From a virus, in the IMG/VR virus record IMGVR_UViG_3300043540_000712, positions 1 through 33,824 of that record: DNA of 33,824 nt; one strand, written 5' to 3'. A model generated the notes under the pieces. The model was given only the letters and a program-made list of their open reading frames with translations, ran no database searches and was not told the origin of the DNA. This document shows positions 1 through 8,336 of this stretch, piece after piece. The position numbers and the translations under genes are program-made. Within the stretch, counting starts at the first letter, position 1. Each line of letters begins with the position of its first letter.

Positions 1-1089
1 GCGGACCGCCTGGTCGATCAGGTCCATCGCGGTATCGTGGTGCTCATCGCCGCTGTCGTAGTAGTCCTCGGCGCTGCGGAAGTGCATCGCGGCGCCGCGG
101 ATCGCCTCCTCGTGCCCCTCAGGCAGCGTCGCATCCGGGCCCGGATCACCATCCGTCGCGTCACGCCGGCGCCGGCGGCCCGGCCCGCTGCGCCGCAGCC
201 GGCGGAACTCGCTGCGCACCGCGGCGCTGACCAGCCCGGCGAGGCGCTTGTCGGCGTTGTCGTCCTCGGTGCCCGCCCCAGCGCCCCCGAAGCCATGGAT
301 GGCGCACTCGGCCGGATCCTTGAGGCCACACTCCTTGTCCGCCGGTCGCCCGCAATTGCCGACCGTGGCACCGCCGGCCGCCGGGTCTTCGGTCATCGTC
401 GGATCATCGGCGCGCAGCCGCGGCTTGGGCATGGTTCGGGATTCCTTCGCTTGCCTGCGCAGCGCGAGCAGCTGCGCCTTCGGGATGAGCACCTGGCCGC
501 CGCCGTCCAGCAGCTTCTCCGCCCAGGCGATCAGCGGCCGGGTGTCGATCCCCTTGGCGCGCGCCTCGGCCAGCGCGTTCGGATTGGCCGGGATCGGGCA
601 GGGCGAGATCTCCAGCAGCTCCTGCCGCTTGAAGTCGATGCCCCAGCCGCGCTTGGGATCGTTCTCGATGTAGCTGTACTCGATCGGCAGGAAGCCGACC
701 GACACCGCGTTGAGGAAGCCCGCTTCGAACAGCCGGAAGATCGTGTCCGCGAAGGGGTAGACCTCGGCCGTGGCGAACTCGATGTCGCCCATCAGGCGGG
801 CGGCCTCGACCGCCAGGTTGCTGGCCCGCCCGATCGGCGGCGACCAGGAATCGTGCGCCCACAGCGCCACCGGGTTGGCCAGGAAGTTGGCCAGGTCCCA
901 GCCGTTCGGGTCAATCGTATCGCCCATCCGATCGACGCTGCCGTCGCTGAAACAGAACCGCCGTGTGCGGGCCGCGCCGTCCACCGCGACCGAGGGCAGC
1001 GTGCTGACGCGGAAGACGCCGCCCGCCGGCGGCGGCTGCTTGGCACGCAGCGCCGAACGGAAGTCCGCGATACTGGTGAACGTCGTCAT
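1..1089 (-). CDS. HK97-family prohead protease (peptidase U35), partial at C-terminus
   Basis: Cleaves the capsid scaffold/delta domain during prohead maturation. The frame opens at an ATG at 1089 and is still open at base 1, so at least 363 residues are present and the C-terminus is missing. Residues 45-165 carry the family pattern: a GDTIDPNGW stretch (56-64), LWAHD with His79, NAVSVGF with Ser130, and ELLEISPCPIPANP with Glu160. His79 and Ser130 are the likely catalytic pair. After about residue 225 comes an unusual tail, with a Cys-rich patch (NCGRPADKECG, then AEC) and an Arg-rich, then acidic and His-rich segment. The normal family length is about 180-250, so this is an extended or fused form. 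It follows the portal and two small genes in the same direction, and the capsid gene is expected left of the window. The family call is firm; the tail function is unknown. Confidence 0.88.
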   Translation of the reverse strand, partial: MTTFTSIADFRSALRAKQPPPAGGVFRVSTLPSVAVDGAARTRRFCFSDGSVDRMGDTIDPNGWDLANFLANPVALWAHDSWSPPIGRASNLAVEAARLMGDIEFATAEVYPFADTIFRLFEAGFLNAVSVGFLPIEYSYIENDPKRGWGIDFKRQELLEISPCPIPANPNALAEARAKGIDTRPLIAWAEKLLDGGGQVLIPKAQLLALRRQAKESRTMPKPRLRADDPTMTEDPAAGGATVGNCGRPADKECGLKDPAECAIHGFGGAGAGTEDDNADKRLAGLVSAAVRSEFRRLRRSGPGRRRRRDATDGDPGPDATLPEGHEEAIRGAAMHFRSAEDYYDSGDEHHDTAMDLIDQAVR

Positions 1090-1091
1090 CC

Positions 1092-1442
1092 TCAGCCCTC
1101 TGCCTCGGGCGGGAGGGCCGCGCGGCGGCTCAACTCCCAGCGATGTTCCGGCGCATGGGAGAACCAGGCGATGATGACGATCTGCCCGTCATCACCGCGG
1201 GTCTCCGAAGCCATCAGCGTCACCGGCGCCAGAGGCGCACCCGGTTCTTTCGGCGGCATCGGCTTGCCCACCAGAAGCACGTCAAAGGAGTCGCGCCAGC
1301 TGACGTCGTCGATGCTGATGGCCTCCACCGCCAGACCGCGCGGCAGCCCGCAGAGCAGACCGAGCCCAGGGGCATCGATGCGCAGCAGGCCGGCCCGCGT
1401 GCGATCGACGACAGGGCCGGGTGGCAATGGGATGACGGACAT
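1092..1442 (-). CDS. Hypothetical head-module protein (116 aa)
   Basis: I do not recognise this protein. The ATG at 1442 is chosen over the upstream ATG at 1463 because CCGGAG lies 5 bases before it. It has no transmembrane segment and reads as a small beta-rich protein with several hydrophobic strands (VEAISIDDVSW, FDVLLVGKPM, DGQIVIIAWF). It ends 2 bp before the prohead protease start, and both lie in the portal-to-protease interval, so they are almost certainly co-transcribed. Small genes in this interval vary between phages and often encode head accessory or scaffold-related proteins. That role is inferred from position only. Confidence 0.72.
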   Translation of the reverse strand: MSVIPLPPGPVVDRTRAGLLRIDAPGLGLLCGLPRGLAVEAISIDDVSWRDSFDVLLVGKPMPPKEPGAPLAPVTLMASETRGDDGQIVIIAWFSHAPEHRWELSRRAALPPEAEG

Positions 1443-1483
1443 GGACACTCCGGGAAAAGGCACGCGGTCGTCGGCGGCCAGAT

Positions 1484-1891
1484 TCAGGCGGTGATGAGCA
1501 CTTCCAGCGCGGCTGCCACGGCCGCGGCGAGCTGGTCCATGTGACCGGTGCGCCCGGCTGCCAGGACCTGGTCCCGCGCGATCCGCAGGCGGTTCCGGAA
1601 GGCGTCAGCAAAGTCCGAACCGCGGTCCGGCTGCAGCGCCTCGCTGGCCGACTTCAGCGGGTCCGCAGGGGCGAGCGACGGGTCTACCGCGGCAACCGGC
1701 CCCGTCGCCGCCGCACCGGCCTGTGGCGCAGCCGTGGTCGCCGGCGCGCCCCCTTCCGTTGCCACCTGTGCCGCCTCGGCCGGATGATCGCCGGTAAAGG
1801 TCGCAATGCCATCCGATCCGGCGATGATTTGTTCGCGCGGTTCGCCGGTCGCGGCGCCGAGCTGCGGCGCCGGTTGGGTGGTTTCGCTCAT
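1484..1891 (-). CDS. Hypothetical Ala/Pro-rich head-module protein (135 aa)
   Basis: Starts at an ATG at 1891, 10 bp after the portal stop, with GAGGAACTCCCC just upstream as ribosome-binding sequence. The first 75 residues are low complexity (Ala, Pro, Thr, Gly) and probably disordered. The last 50 or so form an amphipathic helical region (SDFADAFRNRLRIARDQVLA, then MDQLAAAVAAALEVLI). There is no signal peptide and no known domain. A disordered front followed by a helix, next to portal and protease, would suit a capsid-assembly helper, but that is inference from position and composition. Confidence 0.7.
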   Translation of the reverse strand: MSETTQPAPQLGAATGEPREQIIAGSDGIATFTGDHPAEAAQVATEGGAPATTAAPQAGAAATGPVAAVDPSLAPADPLKSASEALQPDRGSDFADAFRNRLRIARDQVLAAGRTGHMDQLAAAVAAALEVLITA

Positions 1892-1901
1892 GGGGAGTTC
1901 C

Positions 1902-3218
1902 TCAGTTGCTCGGGGCGGCGTCGTCCGCCGGGTTCCGCAGCGCATCGCCATCGCCACCCGGCGCCGGCGTGCCGGTCTGATCGCTGCCCTGGCCGGATTG
2001 CGACCGATCGGGCGGCGTCCAGCCGAGCGGGGCCATGTTGACCCCCTGCAGCACCAGGTCGCCGCCTTTAACGGCCGGCGCGCCTTCAGCGCGGCGCACT
2101 TCGTTGGCCGCCAGCCAGGGGCCACCGACCGCCTGCCGGTAGTATGTCGCGCGGCTTGCCAGGTCGGCCTTCAGGAAGTGCCCATAGTCCCATGCCAGGA
2201 ACAGCGACTCGCCATCGAGGCCGAAGAACTTCTCCCCCGAGGCCTTCCAGCGCTCGCAGTGCCCGCTGATGGGCCCGTTGAGGTATTCCTGGCCCATCTG
2301 CACCATGGCCGGCCCCTCGGCTTCGCCCTCGATGGCCAGCTTGTAGGGCGGCACGTTGAACGCACGCGCGATGTCGCGCAGGCCGAAGCCCCGGCTCTCG
2401 ATGAACTGCGCGTCCACCATGGTCAGGGTCAGCGGCTGCCATTTCAGCCCCTGCTCCAGCACCGCGGTCGAGCCGCTGTTGGCGGCACCCTCGCGATACG
2501 CCTTCCAGTCACTCGTAAGCTGATCCCGGACCTCCCGTCCGAGCTTCTGGTCGGTGGACAGAAGGCCGCTCGGCCGGGCGCCCTGGCCGGCGAACCGGGC
2601 CTGGTGGCGCTCCAGGGCGATGGACAGGCCGACCGACTCCCGGATCATCCCGATGCGGTTGCTGCCCAGCAGGGAATTCCACAGCGGCAGCCACCGGATG
2701 TGCCAGACGTCCTCGGCCGGGATGAACAGCGGTAGCTCGCGCAACACCGCCATCTCGTGCAGGCCGTTGCGCGTGACGACATAGAACCACTGCCCATCGG
2801 GCGCCTCGTAGAGCGCGACCCGATCGGGAAAGATCGGCACCAGCGTGTGCGGCAGGCCATTGGGATGGCGGATCGCCACTGCATAGGCGTTGCCCCGCAG
2901 CAGCAGCGACGCCTGCATCATCTCCTTGAACTCGAGCGCCGTCTGCCACGGGTTCGGATCGCGCAGCAGCGGCCGCAGCCAATGGTTCCGCGCCGGCCGC
3001 TTCCCGCCGTCCGACAGCGGTTCGAACACATCGAGCGGGATCTTCGCCACGTCCTCGGACAGCAGCGCGACGCAGGCCATCACCGCGGTGTGCTGCATGG
3101 CACGCATCGCGGTGACGGACTCACCGGACTGCGACTGCCCGAACTCGACCCAGCCGTCGCGCAGCTCGGCGCCGACCGCGCCGGCGCTCCTGGCCAGGCG
3201 GCCGAACAGACCGCGCAT
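1902..3218 (-). CDS. Phage portal protein, HK97 family (438 aa)
   Basis: Forms the dodecameric ring at the unique capsid vertex through which DNA enters and leaves. The length matches HK97-type portals (about 400-450). The N-terminus has the family layout: a short basic start, then MRAMQHTAVMACVALLSEDVAKIPLDV, the early helix common to phage portals. The middle carries NPWQTALEFKEMM and LLRGNAYAVA (around residues 85-115), and further on DIARAFNVPPYKLA (around residue 280), where the HK97 family typically has an F.VPP.L segment. The tail is Gly/Asp-rich and probably disordered. Its ATG overlaps the stop of the small membrane protein upstream (TGATG), so the two are translationally coupled. 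It sits between terminase/lipase and protease as expected. Confidence 0.93.
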   Translation of the reverse strand: MRGLFGRLARSAGAVGAELRDGWVEFGQSQSGESVTAMRAMQHTAVMACVALLSEDVAKIPLDVFEPLSDGGKRPARNHWLRPLLRDPNPWQTALEFKEMMQASLLLRGNAYAVAIRHPNGLPHTLVPIFPDRVALYEAPDGQWFYVVTRNGLHEMAVLRELPLFIPAEDVWHIRWLPLWNSLLGSNRIGMIRESVGLSIALERHQARFAGQGARPSGLLSTDQKLGREVRDQLTSDWKAYREGAANSGSTAVLEQGLKWQPLTLTMVDAQFIESRGFGLRDIARAFNVPPYKLAIEGEAEGPAMVQMGQEYLNGPISGHCERWKASGEKFFGLDGESLFLAWDYGHFLKADLASRATYYRQAVGGPWLAANEVRRAEGAPAVKGGDLVLQGVNMAPLGWTPPDRSQSGQGSDQTGTPAPGGDGDALRNPADDAAPSN

Positions 3219-3400
3219 CAGTCAGCCGCCCGCGCCAGCAGCCAGGCGGTTCCCAGCGCCAGCAGGCCGCCCACGATGAACCCGACCGGCGGGTAGATCA
3301 GCCAGGTGCCATACGTGACGCCCGCCGCACCGGCCAGGCCCACCGCATCGCGCAGCAGCGCCGGGGCCGCAGCCGCAAGGCGGGTCCGAACAGCCAACAT
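3218..3400 (-). CDS. Small two-helix membrane protein before the portal (60 aa)
   Basis: Sixty residues with a basic start (MLAVRTRL), a first hydrophobic stretch around residues 14-35 and a second around 38-55 (VGFIVGGLLALGTAWLLA). It probably sits in the inner membrane as a hairpin. TGGAGACCCC precedes the ATG, and its stop shares a base with the portal start. A tiny membrane protein between terminase and portal recurs in some phages of this type. Its role is not known to me. It could be an assembly anchor or a holin-like protein working with the neighbouring lipase, but nothing here proves either. Confidence 0.72.
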   Translation of the reverse strand: MLAVRTRLAAAAPALLRDAVGLAGAAGVTYGTWLIYPPVGFIVGGLLALGTAWLLARAAD

Positions 3401-3415
3401 GGGGTCTCCAGGATG

Positions 3416-4087
3416 TCAGGGCGGCGGTTGAGTCTGCCGATCGCTCGCGACACTCAGCGATGGCGCGACGACCGACGCCGTCGCGCACGCCTCCAGCCCG
3501 GCGATAACGCGGCTGATCTCGTGGCACTCCAGCGGGTCCGGCAGCTCCTCGCCGATCCGCCACAGGGGCCAGACGTGGTCATACCATTCCGGCAATGCCG
3601 GCACGGGATCGTTGCCACAAACGTATTCCCGCCCCTCAATCGGGGTAGCTCTCAGCGCCTGGCGCAGGGTTGCGCCGCCGACCCGCGCAGCCTCGAAGGT
3701 CACGACCTGCACCACCTGCACGCCAGGCGGCCGCCCGAGAGTCAACTCCGCCGCCATGCCGATCGCGAGGCTGCCACCCAGGCTGTGGCCCGTCAGCACA
3801 GTCCGCCGGCCGACCAGGTGGGGCAAAATTGAGGGCAGCATGCCCTCGGCGCCGTCGATAAAGCCCCGATGGCACCATCCTGCCCCAGCGCGCCAGCGCG
3901 GTAGCGCGTCGAAGTCACGGATCCAGTTCGCCAGGCTGGGCGGCTGGGTTCCGCGCGCCACCACGGTGATCGTGTTCCCGACTTCCAACAAATCGGCCCG
4001 CAGATCGTTCCATAGGACCGTCGTGACCCCTGGCACTGGCGGCTGGTACGCAGCCGCGCAGAGCCGAGCAAGCTCGATATCCGTCAT
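3416..4087 (-). CDS. Class 3 lipase-like alpha/beta hydrolase (about 223 aa)
   Basis: Predicted serine esterase or lipase. The nucleophile elbow is plain: LTGHSLGGSLAIGMA, the GxSxG motif of fungal-type (class 3) lipases. It is preceded by the family's VVARGT strand (oxyanion region) and a segment WCHRGFIDGAEGMLPSI that matches the 'hxGF' lid-side motif. The catalytic Asp is probably in CGNDPVPALP and the His in the later H-containing loops (WYDHVW or CHEIS). No signal peptide is visible, so it would be cytoplasmic unless released by lysis. ATG 4087 leaves a 22-bp gap after TerL; an ATG at 4141 would overlap TerL. It is encoded between TerL and portal, so it is expressed with head genes. Possible roles are membrane damage at lysis or a virion-borne activity; both are inference. 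Confidence 0.85.
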   Translation of the reverse strand: MTDIELARLCAAAYQPPVPGVTTVLWNDLRADLLEVGNTITVVARGTQPPSLANWIRDFDALPRWRAGAGWCHRGFIDGAEGMLPSILPHLVGRRTVLTGHSLGGSLAIGMAAELTLGRPPGVQVVQVVTFEAARVGGATLRQALRATPIEGREYVCGNDPVPALPEWYDHVWPLWRIGEELPDPLECHEISRVIAGLEACATASVVAPSLSVASDRQTQPPP

Positions 4088-4109
4088 AACTCGGGTTATC
4101 CGCGCAAGA

Positions 4110-5876
4110 TCACACGATGAGCAGTCCGCGACCGTCGCCATAGGGGGCGGACTCCGAGGCCATCGAGCGGCCCACCGCCATGATGAGCGCGACGATGGGG
4201 TCGATCCGCTCCGTCGAGCGTTCCTTGTCCGGCTTCACATTGGCCGCCGGATCGGTGCGCACCGCGACGTTGGAGGCGCACCAGGTCGCCACCGGATCGG
4301 CGCCGTGTTGCAGCTCGCGCGCCAGCAGACGGCGCATGAATTCGGCCGCCGCCGGTCCCATGCTCTGGAAGCCCTGGCCGAACTCGACCAGCGTCATGCC
4401 CTCGTCCGCCAGGTTGCGCACGATCTCGCCGGCAAACGTCCGGTCGAACGCCAGCTCCCGGATGTCATACAGCCGGGAGAGGTCGAGTATCTCCGCCTCG
4501 ACGAAGGCAAAATCCGTCGTGTTGCCCTCGGTCGCGATCAGGTGCCCCTGGTCCCGCCAGATGTCGTATGGCGCGCGGTCGCGCCGGGCCCGCTCCAGGA
4601 TGTCATCGTCCGGGCACCAGTGCCGCCATAGCACTTTCCATCGCTCGCCGGGCATGACCGGCGGGAACAGCAGCGCCAGCGACGACAGGTCGTTGATCCG
4701 GGCCAGGTCCAGGCCGCCGTAGCAGGTCCGACCGCGCAGCGCCGCGGCGTCGATCGGCGCCGAACCCTCGGCCCAGACCTCCATCGGAATCCAGCGCACC
4801 ACCTGCTGGGTCCACTGGTTGAGTCGCAGCCGGCGGATCGCGTTCTGTTTCGCCGGCAGCTCCAGCGCCAGCGCGACCTCTTTGCGCAGGTCCTCAACTT
4901 GAAGCACCGACCCGAGCGAGGGGTTGGCCTTGAGCCAGGCCAGTTCGTCCCGCCAGTCGTCGTCATCGTCCACCGTGGCGATGAAGGCGAACCAGCTGTC
5001 GCCGGCCTCCACCGGTACCGCGCCCTCCAGCACCTTCCGGGAGAATTCCCAATGCTGGTAGCAGACCGAGTTGCGATTCACGCCGGCCGTCGTGGTCTCG
5101 TACATCAGCGGCTCGGAGCGCGCGCCCATCGCGGTGTCGAGCTTGTCGATCACACCTGAGTTGGGGTGCTCATGCACCTCGTCGACCAGGGCGACGAAGA
5201 CATTCAGCCCGTCCATCTTGGAGGCATCGGCCGAGAGCGGCCGGAACCAGGACGCCGTGTTCACCACCGCCAGGTTGTTGGTGGTGCGGTGAATGCGCCG
5301 GCGCAGCGCCGGGGAGGCATCGCGCATCCGCTCCGCCTCGGAGAACACGATGCGGGCCTGGTCGCGCGTGGTCGCCGCGGAATAAACCTCGGCGCCCGGT
5401 TCGTTCTCGTCGATCAGCGCCTTGAGGCCGATCCCGGCTTCAAGGGTGGATTTGCCGTTCTTGCGCGCGGTGGAGACGAAGGCCGTGCGGAACCGGCGCA
5501 CACCGCCCCGCTTCCAGCCGAAGATCGAGCCGACGACGAACCGCTGCCAGGGCAACAGGTCGAACGGCTGGCCGGCCAGCCGCCCCTTGCTGTGCCGCAG
5601 CACCGCCGGGAAGAACTGGATGGCCCGTAGCGCCGCCTCCCTGTCCCAGGACAGCCCGCGCGCCGCGCCCTCCGCCATGTCGCGCAGGTGGCGCTCGCAG
5701 GCCAGCCGCACCAGCTCCCCGGCGACGACTTCGTTGCCGACCACCGATCGCGCGTAGGCCTCGACCGGATCGAGACTAGCAGGCGGCGCGGGTGGCTTCT
5801 GCCTGGGCTTTCTCGCCGCAGCCTTTCGGCGGGCTTTCGGCGCGGCCGTCGAGCGGCTGCGCCGTTCAACCGCCAC
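4110..5876 (-). CDS. terL: Terminase large subunit (588 aa)
   Basis: ATP-driven motor and headful/cos nuclease that packages DNA into proheads. The GTG at 5876 is chosen because GGAG lies 10 bases upstream and it overlaps the TerS stop by only 11 bp; an ATG upstream would run deep into TerS. ATPase domain: Walker A STARKNGKST (about 135-144) and Walker B VFVALVDEVHEH (about 227-238, with Asp232 and Glu233). Nuclease domain (RNase H-like): acidic residues in YGGLDLARINDLSS (Asp390), LAFDRT (Asp478) and ERIDPIVALIMA (Asp559). The order and length fit the HK97/Terminase_1 type. The first 35 residues are very basic and may bind DNA or TerS. Confidence 0.95.
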   Translation of the reverse strand: MAVERRSRSTAAPKARRKAAARKPRQKPPAPPASLDPVEAYARSVVGNEVVAGELVRLACERHLRDMAEGAARGLSWDREAALRAIQFFPAVLRHSKGRLAGQPFDLLPWQRFVVGSIFGWKRGGVRRFRTAFVSTARKNGKSTLEAGIGLKALIDENEPGAEVYSAATTRDQARIVFSEAERMRDASPALRRRIHRTTNNLAVVNTASWFRPLSADASKMDGLNVFVALVDEVHEHPNSGVIDKLDTAMGARSEPLMYETTTAGVNRNSVCYQHWEFSRKVLEGAVPVEAGDSWFAFIATVDDDDDWRDELAWLKANPSLGSVLQVEDLRKEVALALELPAKQNAIRRLRLNQWTQQVVRWIPMEVWAEGSAPIDAAALRGRTCYGGLDLARINDLSSLALLFPPVMPGERWKVLWRHWCPDDDILERARRDRAPYDIWRDQGHLIATEGNTTDFAFVEAEILDLSRLYDIRELAFDRTFAGEIVRNLADEGMTLVEFGQGFQSMGPAAAEFMRRLLARELQHGADPVATWCASNVAVRTDPAANVKPDKERSTERIDPIVALIMAVGRSMASESAPYGDGRGLLIV

Positions 5877-6327
5877 GCAGGAACCGCTCCGCCGGGTCCT
5901 CCGCACCGCCAGGGTCGGCGGCCTTGATCCGCGACCGCGCCGAGCCGGACAGCCCGATCTGTTCGGCGAGCTGCCGGAGCTGCTCCATCGCCTTGTTGGC
6001 AATCGCCAGGTAAGGCGAGTTCATCGGGTAGCCGTTCGGCGCCTTGATGATCAGCCCCGTGGCCGCGAGTTGCCGTTCGGCATCGATCCAGCGTGCCCAG
6101 GCCTGGCAGTAGCTGGCCAGCACGGCGAGGTCGAGCTGCGAGATCAACCCCACCGCGGCCAGCAGCGGAGTCAGCCGTTTCCACTCGGTCAGCGCGTCGC
6201 CGCTCAGCATCGGCGGCGGTGCCGGGATCTCCGGGCGCGGCTTCGCCTCCCGCGCATTCAGCGGCCGGCGGCCCGGGTTGCCAGTGATCAGCTTGAGGAC
6301 CGTCGCCTTAGGCTTAGCGCCGCGCAT
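5866..6327 (-). CDS. terS: Terminase small subunit, P27 family (153 aa)
   Basis: DNA-recognition subunit that brings the terminase to the packaging site. It begins with the P27-family signature KLITGNPGRRPLN (about residues 12-24), followed by a proline-rich linker and a helical core (LTEWKRLTPLLAAVGLISQLD; NSPYLAIANKAMEQLRQLAEQIGL), the usual P27 layout. The ATG at 6327 overlaps the end of the ParB-like gene by 14 bp, and its 3' end overlaps TerL by 11 bp, so the three genes are coupled. The length is normal for the family. Confidence 0.92.
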   Translation of the reverse strand: MRGAKPKATVLKLITGNPGRRPLNAREAKPRPEIPAPPPMLSGDALTEWKRLTPLLAAVGLISQLDLAVLASYCQAWARWIDAERQLAATGLIIKAPNGYPMNSPYLAIANKAMEQLRQLAEQIGLSGSARSRIKAADPGGAEDPAERFLRGG

Positions 6328-7069
6328 GGGCCTTCGCCGCTTCTTCGGCCTGCAACTGCCGCCCGGCCAGCTCCGCCATCAGGCGCAGCGCGACCGCCGA
6401 GTTGTTGACGCCCATCACCGCCTTGACCTTCACCAGCGCGTCGAAGAAGCCATCGAAATCGGCATAGGCGCCAACCAGGTGCTTCGCCGCCTTCGACTTG
6501 CCGATCCTGTCCAGCCAGCCGCTGAACACCGCGGCGTCGCCCGGCAGGAACGCGATCGTCAGCTCCTCGAAGAACGGCGTATCGACGCGGAGTACTGTGG
6601 TGTCGAGGTCCTCCAGCTTGAACGCATCGTCGGTCAGGCCGGAGTATTCCTTCCACCCGAAGTCGAGTTCGTCATACAGCGACTTCAGGATCGCCGGATC
6701 GTCCTCGCCGGTCACCGCGTTGTGGCTTAGCTGGAGCGCGACGAACTGCTCGCGCGTCAGCGGCGAGGTGACCTCGATGACCGCGGCGTCCTGAATGCCC
6801 GCCTTGATCGCCGCCTGCACCCGATGGTTGCCGGACACCACGACCAGCTTGCCATCGCGCCGGTGCACCAGCGGCACGCTGGTCAGGCAGCCGTCCCGGC
6901 GCAGGTTCTCGACGAGGCGGTTGAACGTCGGCCCCTTCATGAACCGGGCGTTCTTCTCCAGCAGGGTCAGCTCAGCGAGCGGCACCCGCAACACGCGCGT
7001 TTGCAACGAAGCGCTGGAACCACTCGCTGTAGATTTGGCCGGGCGTTTGCTCGCGGACCTTGCTGACAT
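6314..7069 (-). CDS. ParB/sulfiredoxin-fold domain protein (251 aa)
   Basis: Residues about 28-95 carry a ParB N-terminal-like domain: NARFMKGPTFNRLVENLRRDG, then a strand-turn VPLVHRRDGKLVVVSGNHRVQAAIKAG, where SGNHR takes the place of the GERR motif of true ParB. The rest is helical and shows no helix-turn-helix I can identify. It follows the DNA-modification gene with a 98-bp overlap if the ATG at 7069 (AAGGGATG upstream) is used; a TTG or GTG about 60-70 bp further in is possible. ParB-fold proteins of this kind are common beside phage terminases and DNA-modifying enzymes and can act as nucleotide-using or nuclease partners. A function in packaging or base modification is inferred from position. 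Confidence 0.82.
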   Translation of the reverse strand: MSARSASKRPAKSTASGSSASLQTRVLRVPLAELTLLEKNARFMKGPTFNRLVENLRRDGCLTSVPLVHRRDGKLVVVSGNHRVQAAIKAGIQDAAVIEVTSPLTREQFVALQLSHNAVTGEDDPAILKSLYDELDFGWKEYSGLTDDAFKLEDLDTTVLRVDTPFFEELTIAFLPGDAAVFSGWLDRIGKSKAAKHLVGAYADFDGFFDALVKVKAVMGVNNSAVALRLMAELAGRQLQAEEAAKAHARR

Positions 7070-8336
7070 AGTTCAACATCCCTTCGCCGCGGCCCGCCAG
7101 GTCGAAGATGCCGCGATACTTCATGCTGACCGGCCGGTCAGTGAAGGCCGTCGTCATCACCTGGTTGAGCCGGCGTTGCAGCTGCACCTCGACGCGGTGC
7201 ACCACGGTGCGCGAGGTGGCGAGCATGGCGATCAGCTTGCTGACCCGGCTCTTTGGCGCCAGCGCGAAGTCCGACAGCAGATAGAGCTGGTCCGGGGCCC
7301 ACTTGTCGCGCCCGTAGATGAACCCGCCAGCGAGGCAGCCATCCACCAGCACCAGGAAGTTCGCCTCGCCCGCCTGGTGCGCGATGCTCTTCGCCAGGTA
7401 GATGTCCTTGAGGAAGTTCATCTGCGCCGAGCTGGCCCGGACGATCACCACCTCCGACGCCGGCCCGAGGCGCTGCGGGTCCAGTGGCGTATAGCGGAAC
7501 GGCTCAGACCCGTGCGAGGCCCGCCGCACCGACGATCCGGCGCGATCGGCAAAGGTATAGACCGGCTTGTTGGTGGTCGCCCGATAGACGGTCGCCGGCG
7601 TGTGCCGCTCCAGCGCATGGTCGGTCAGCACGCAATAGCGCACCCCGATCTCGTCCAGCTCGTCGATCCAGTCCTCGAGCTTTGCCGGGTCCCAGACGTC
7701 ATAGTCCGGCCGGCTCCACTCAGTGTTCTGGTCGAGGAACCGGTAGAGGTTCTCATAGCCCTTCTTGTAGGTCGGCGGGAACGCCGCCACGCCGCCACCG
7801 ACCTCGGCCGCGCGCTGCGCCTGCTGACGGAAGTCACCGGCGAGGAACGAGGCGGGCTTCATCGTCTCGACGAAACCGGCGAGGCGCGCCACCACCGGCG
7901 CCAGGAAGTCGGCAAACCGTTCGGTGTAGTGCGCGAAATGCGCCTCGGCGAAGGGGTTACCACCCTTGTACTTGCCCATCTCCAGCGCGACCTGCACCGC
8001 GGCCGCCCGCCACAGGAAGGGCTTGCCCGCCACATGATCCTCAATGAACGCCAGCCGGCCCGTGAACCTCAGCGGGAAGCCGCCAGCAGCCTCTGACGCC
8101 ATCACGCTGCCGCGCTGCGCCAGGTATGGCCCGTTGGGTACCGCCAGTGCGCCGATCGAGCAGGTCAGCAGCGACACGTCGTTGCCATGCACCTGCACCG
8201 TCGGGTGGGTCGCCTGCACCGCCCGGTCAAGGCGGAACGATCCCGAGCAGCCGACGAACACCTGGCCCCATTCGGTGAACGGCACCACGCGCGTGATCTG
8301 TTCGATGACCGGCTTCGGCACCGCACCGGTGAACAC
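6972..8336 (-). CDS. Two-part DNA-modification protein: methylase-like N-half, Mom/GNAT-like C-half (about 454 aa)
   Basis: The N-half reads as a divergent adenine-methyltransferase fold. It has a glycine/serine loop (VFVGCSGSFRLDRAV, about residue 26), a following acidic strand end (VHGNDVSLLTCSIG) and FPPTYKKGYE (about 190), which resembles the (N/D)PPY catalytic motif with Phe in the first position. The C-half (about 300-430) has a GNAT-like order: FLVLVDGCLAGGFIYGRD, then LYLLSDFALAP..RVSKLIAML, then a strand ending in KYRGIFDL. That arrangement recalls phage Mu Mom, a GNAT-fold enzyme that modifies adenine. The GTG at 8336 is preferred (AGGGG 8 bases upstream). Homologs of this architecture are often named 'putative antirestriction adenine methyltransferase'; I take that label from memory. 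Likely role: hypermodification of phage DNA to escape restriction. Confidence 0.68.
   Translation of the reverse strand: MFTGAVPKPVIEQITRVVPFTEWGQVFVGCSGSFRLDRAVQATHPTVQVHGNDVSLLTCSIGALAVPNGPYLAQRGSVMASEAAGGFPLRFTGRLAFIEDHVAGKPFLWRAAAVQVALEMGKYKGGNPFAEAHFAHYTERFADFLAPVVARLAGFVETMKPASFLAGDFRQQAQRAAEVGGGVAAFPPTYKKGYENLYRFLDQNTEWSRPDYDVWDPAKLEDWIDELDEIGVRYCVLTDHALERHTPATVYRATTNKPVYTFADRAGSSVRRASHGSEPFRYTPLDPQRLGPASEVVIVRASSAQMNFLKDIYLAKSIAHQAGEANFLVLVDGCLAGGFIYGRDKWAPDQLYLLSDFALAPKSRVSKLIAMLATSRTVVHRVEVQLQRRLNQVMTTAFTDRPVSMKYRGIFDLAGRGEGMLNYVSKVREQTPGQIYSEWFQRFVANARVAGAAR

Noticed and set aside
37-1494. Long plus-strand frame of 485 codons
   Set aside because: Arg/Ala/Gly-rich shadow of the prohead protease and neighbours on the other strand; no ribosome-binding site or domain.
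6795-8096. Plus-strand frame of 433 codons
   Set aside because: Antisense to the DNA-modification gene. Long antisense frames are expected at this GC content.
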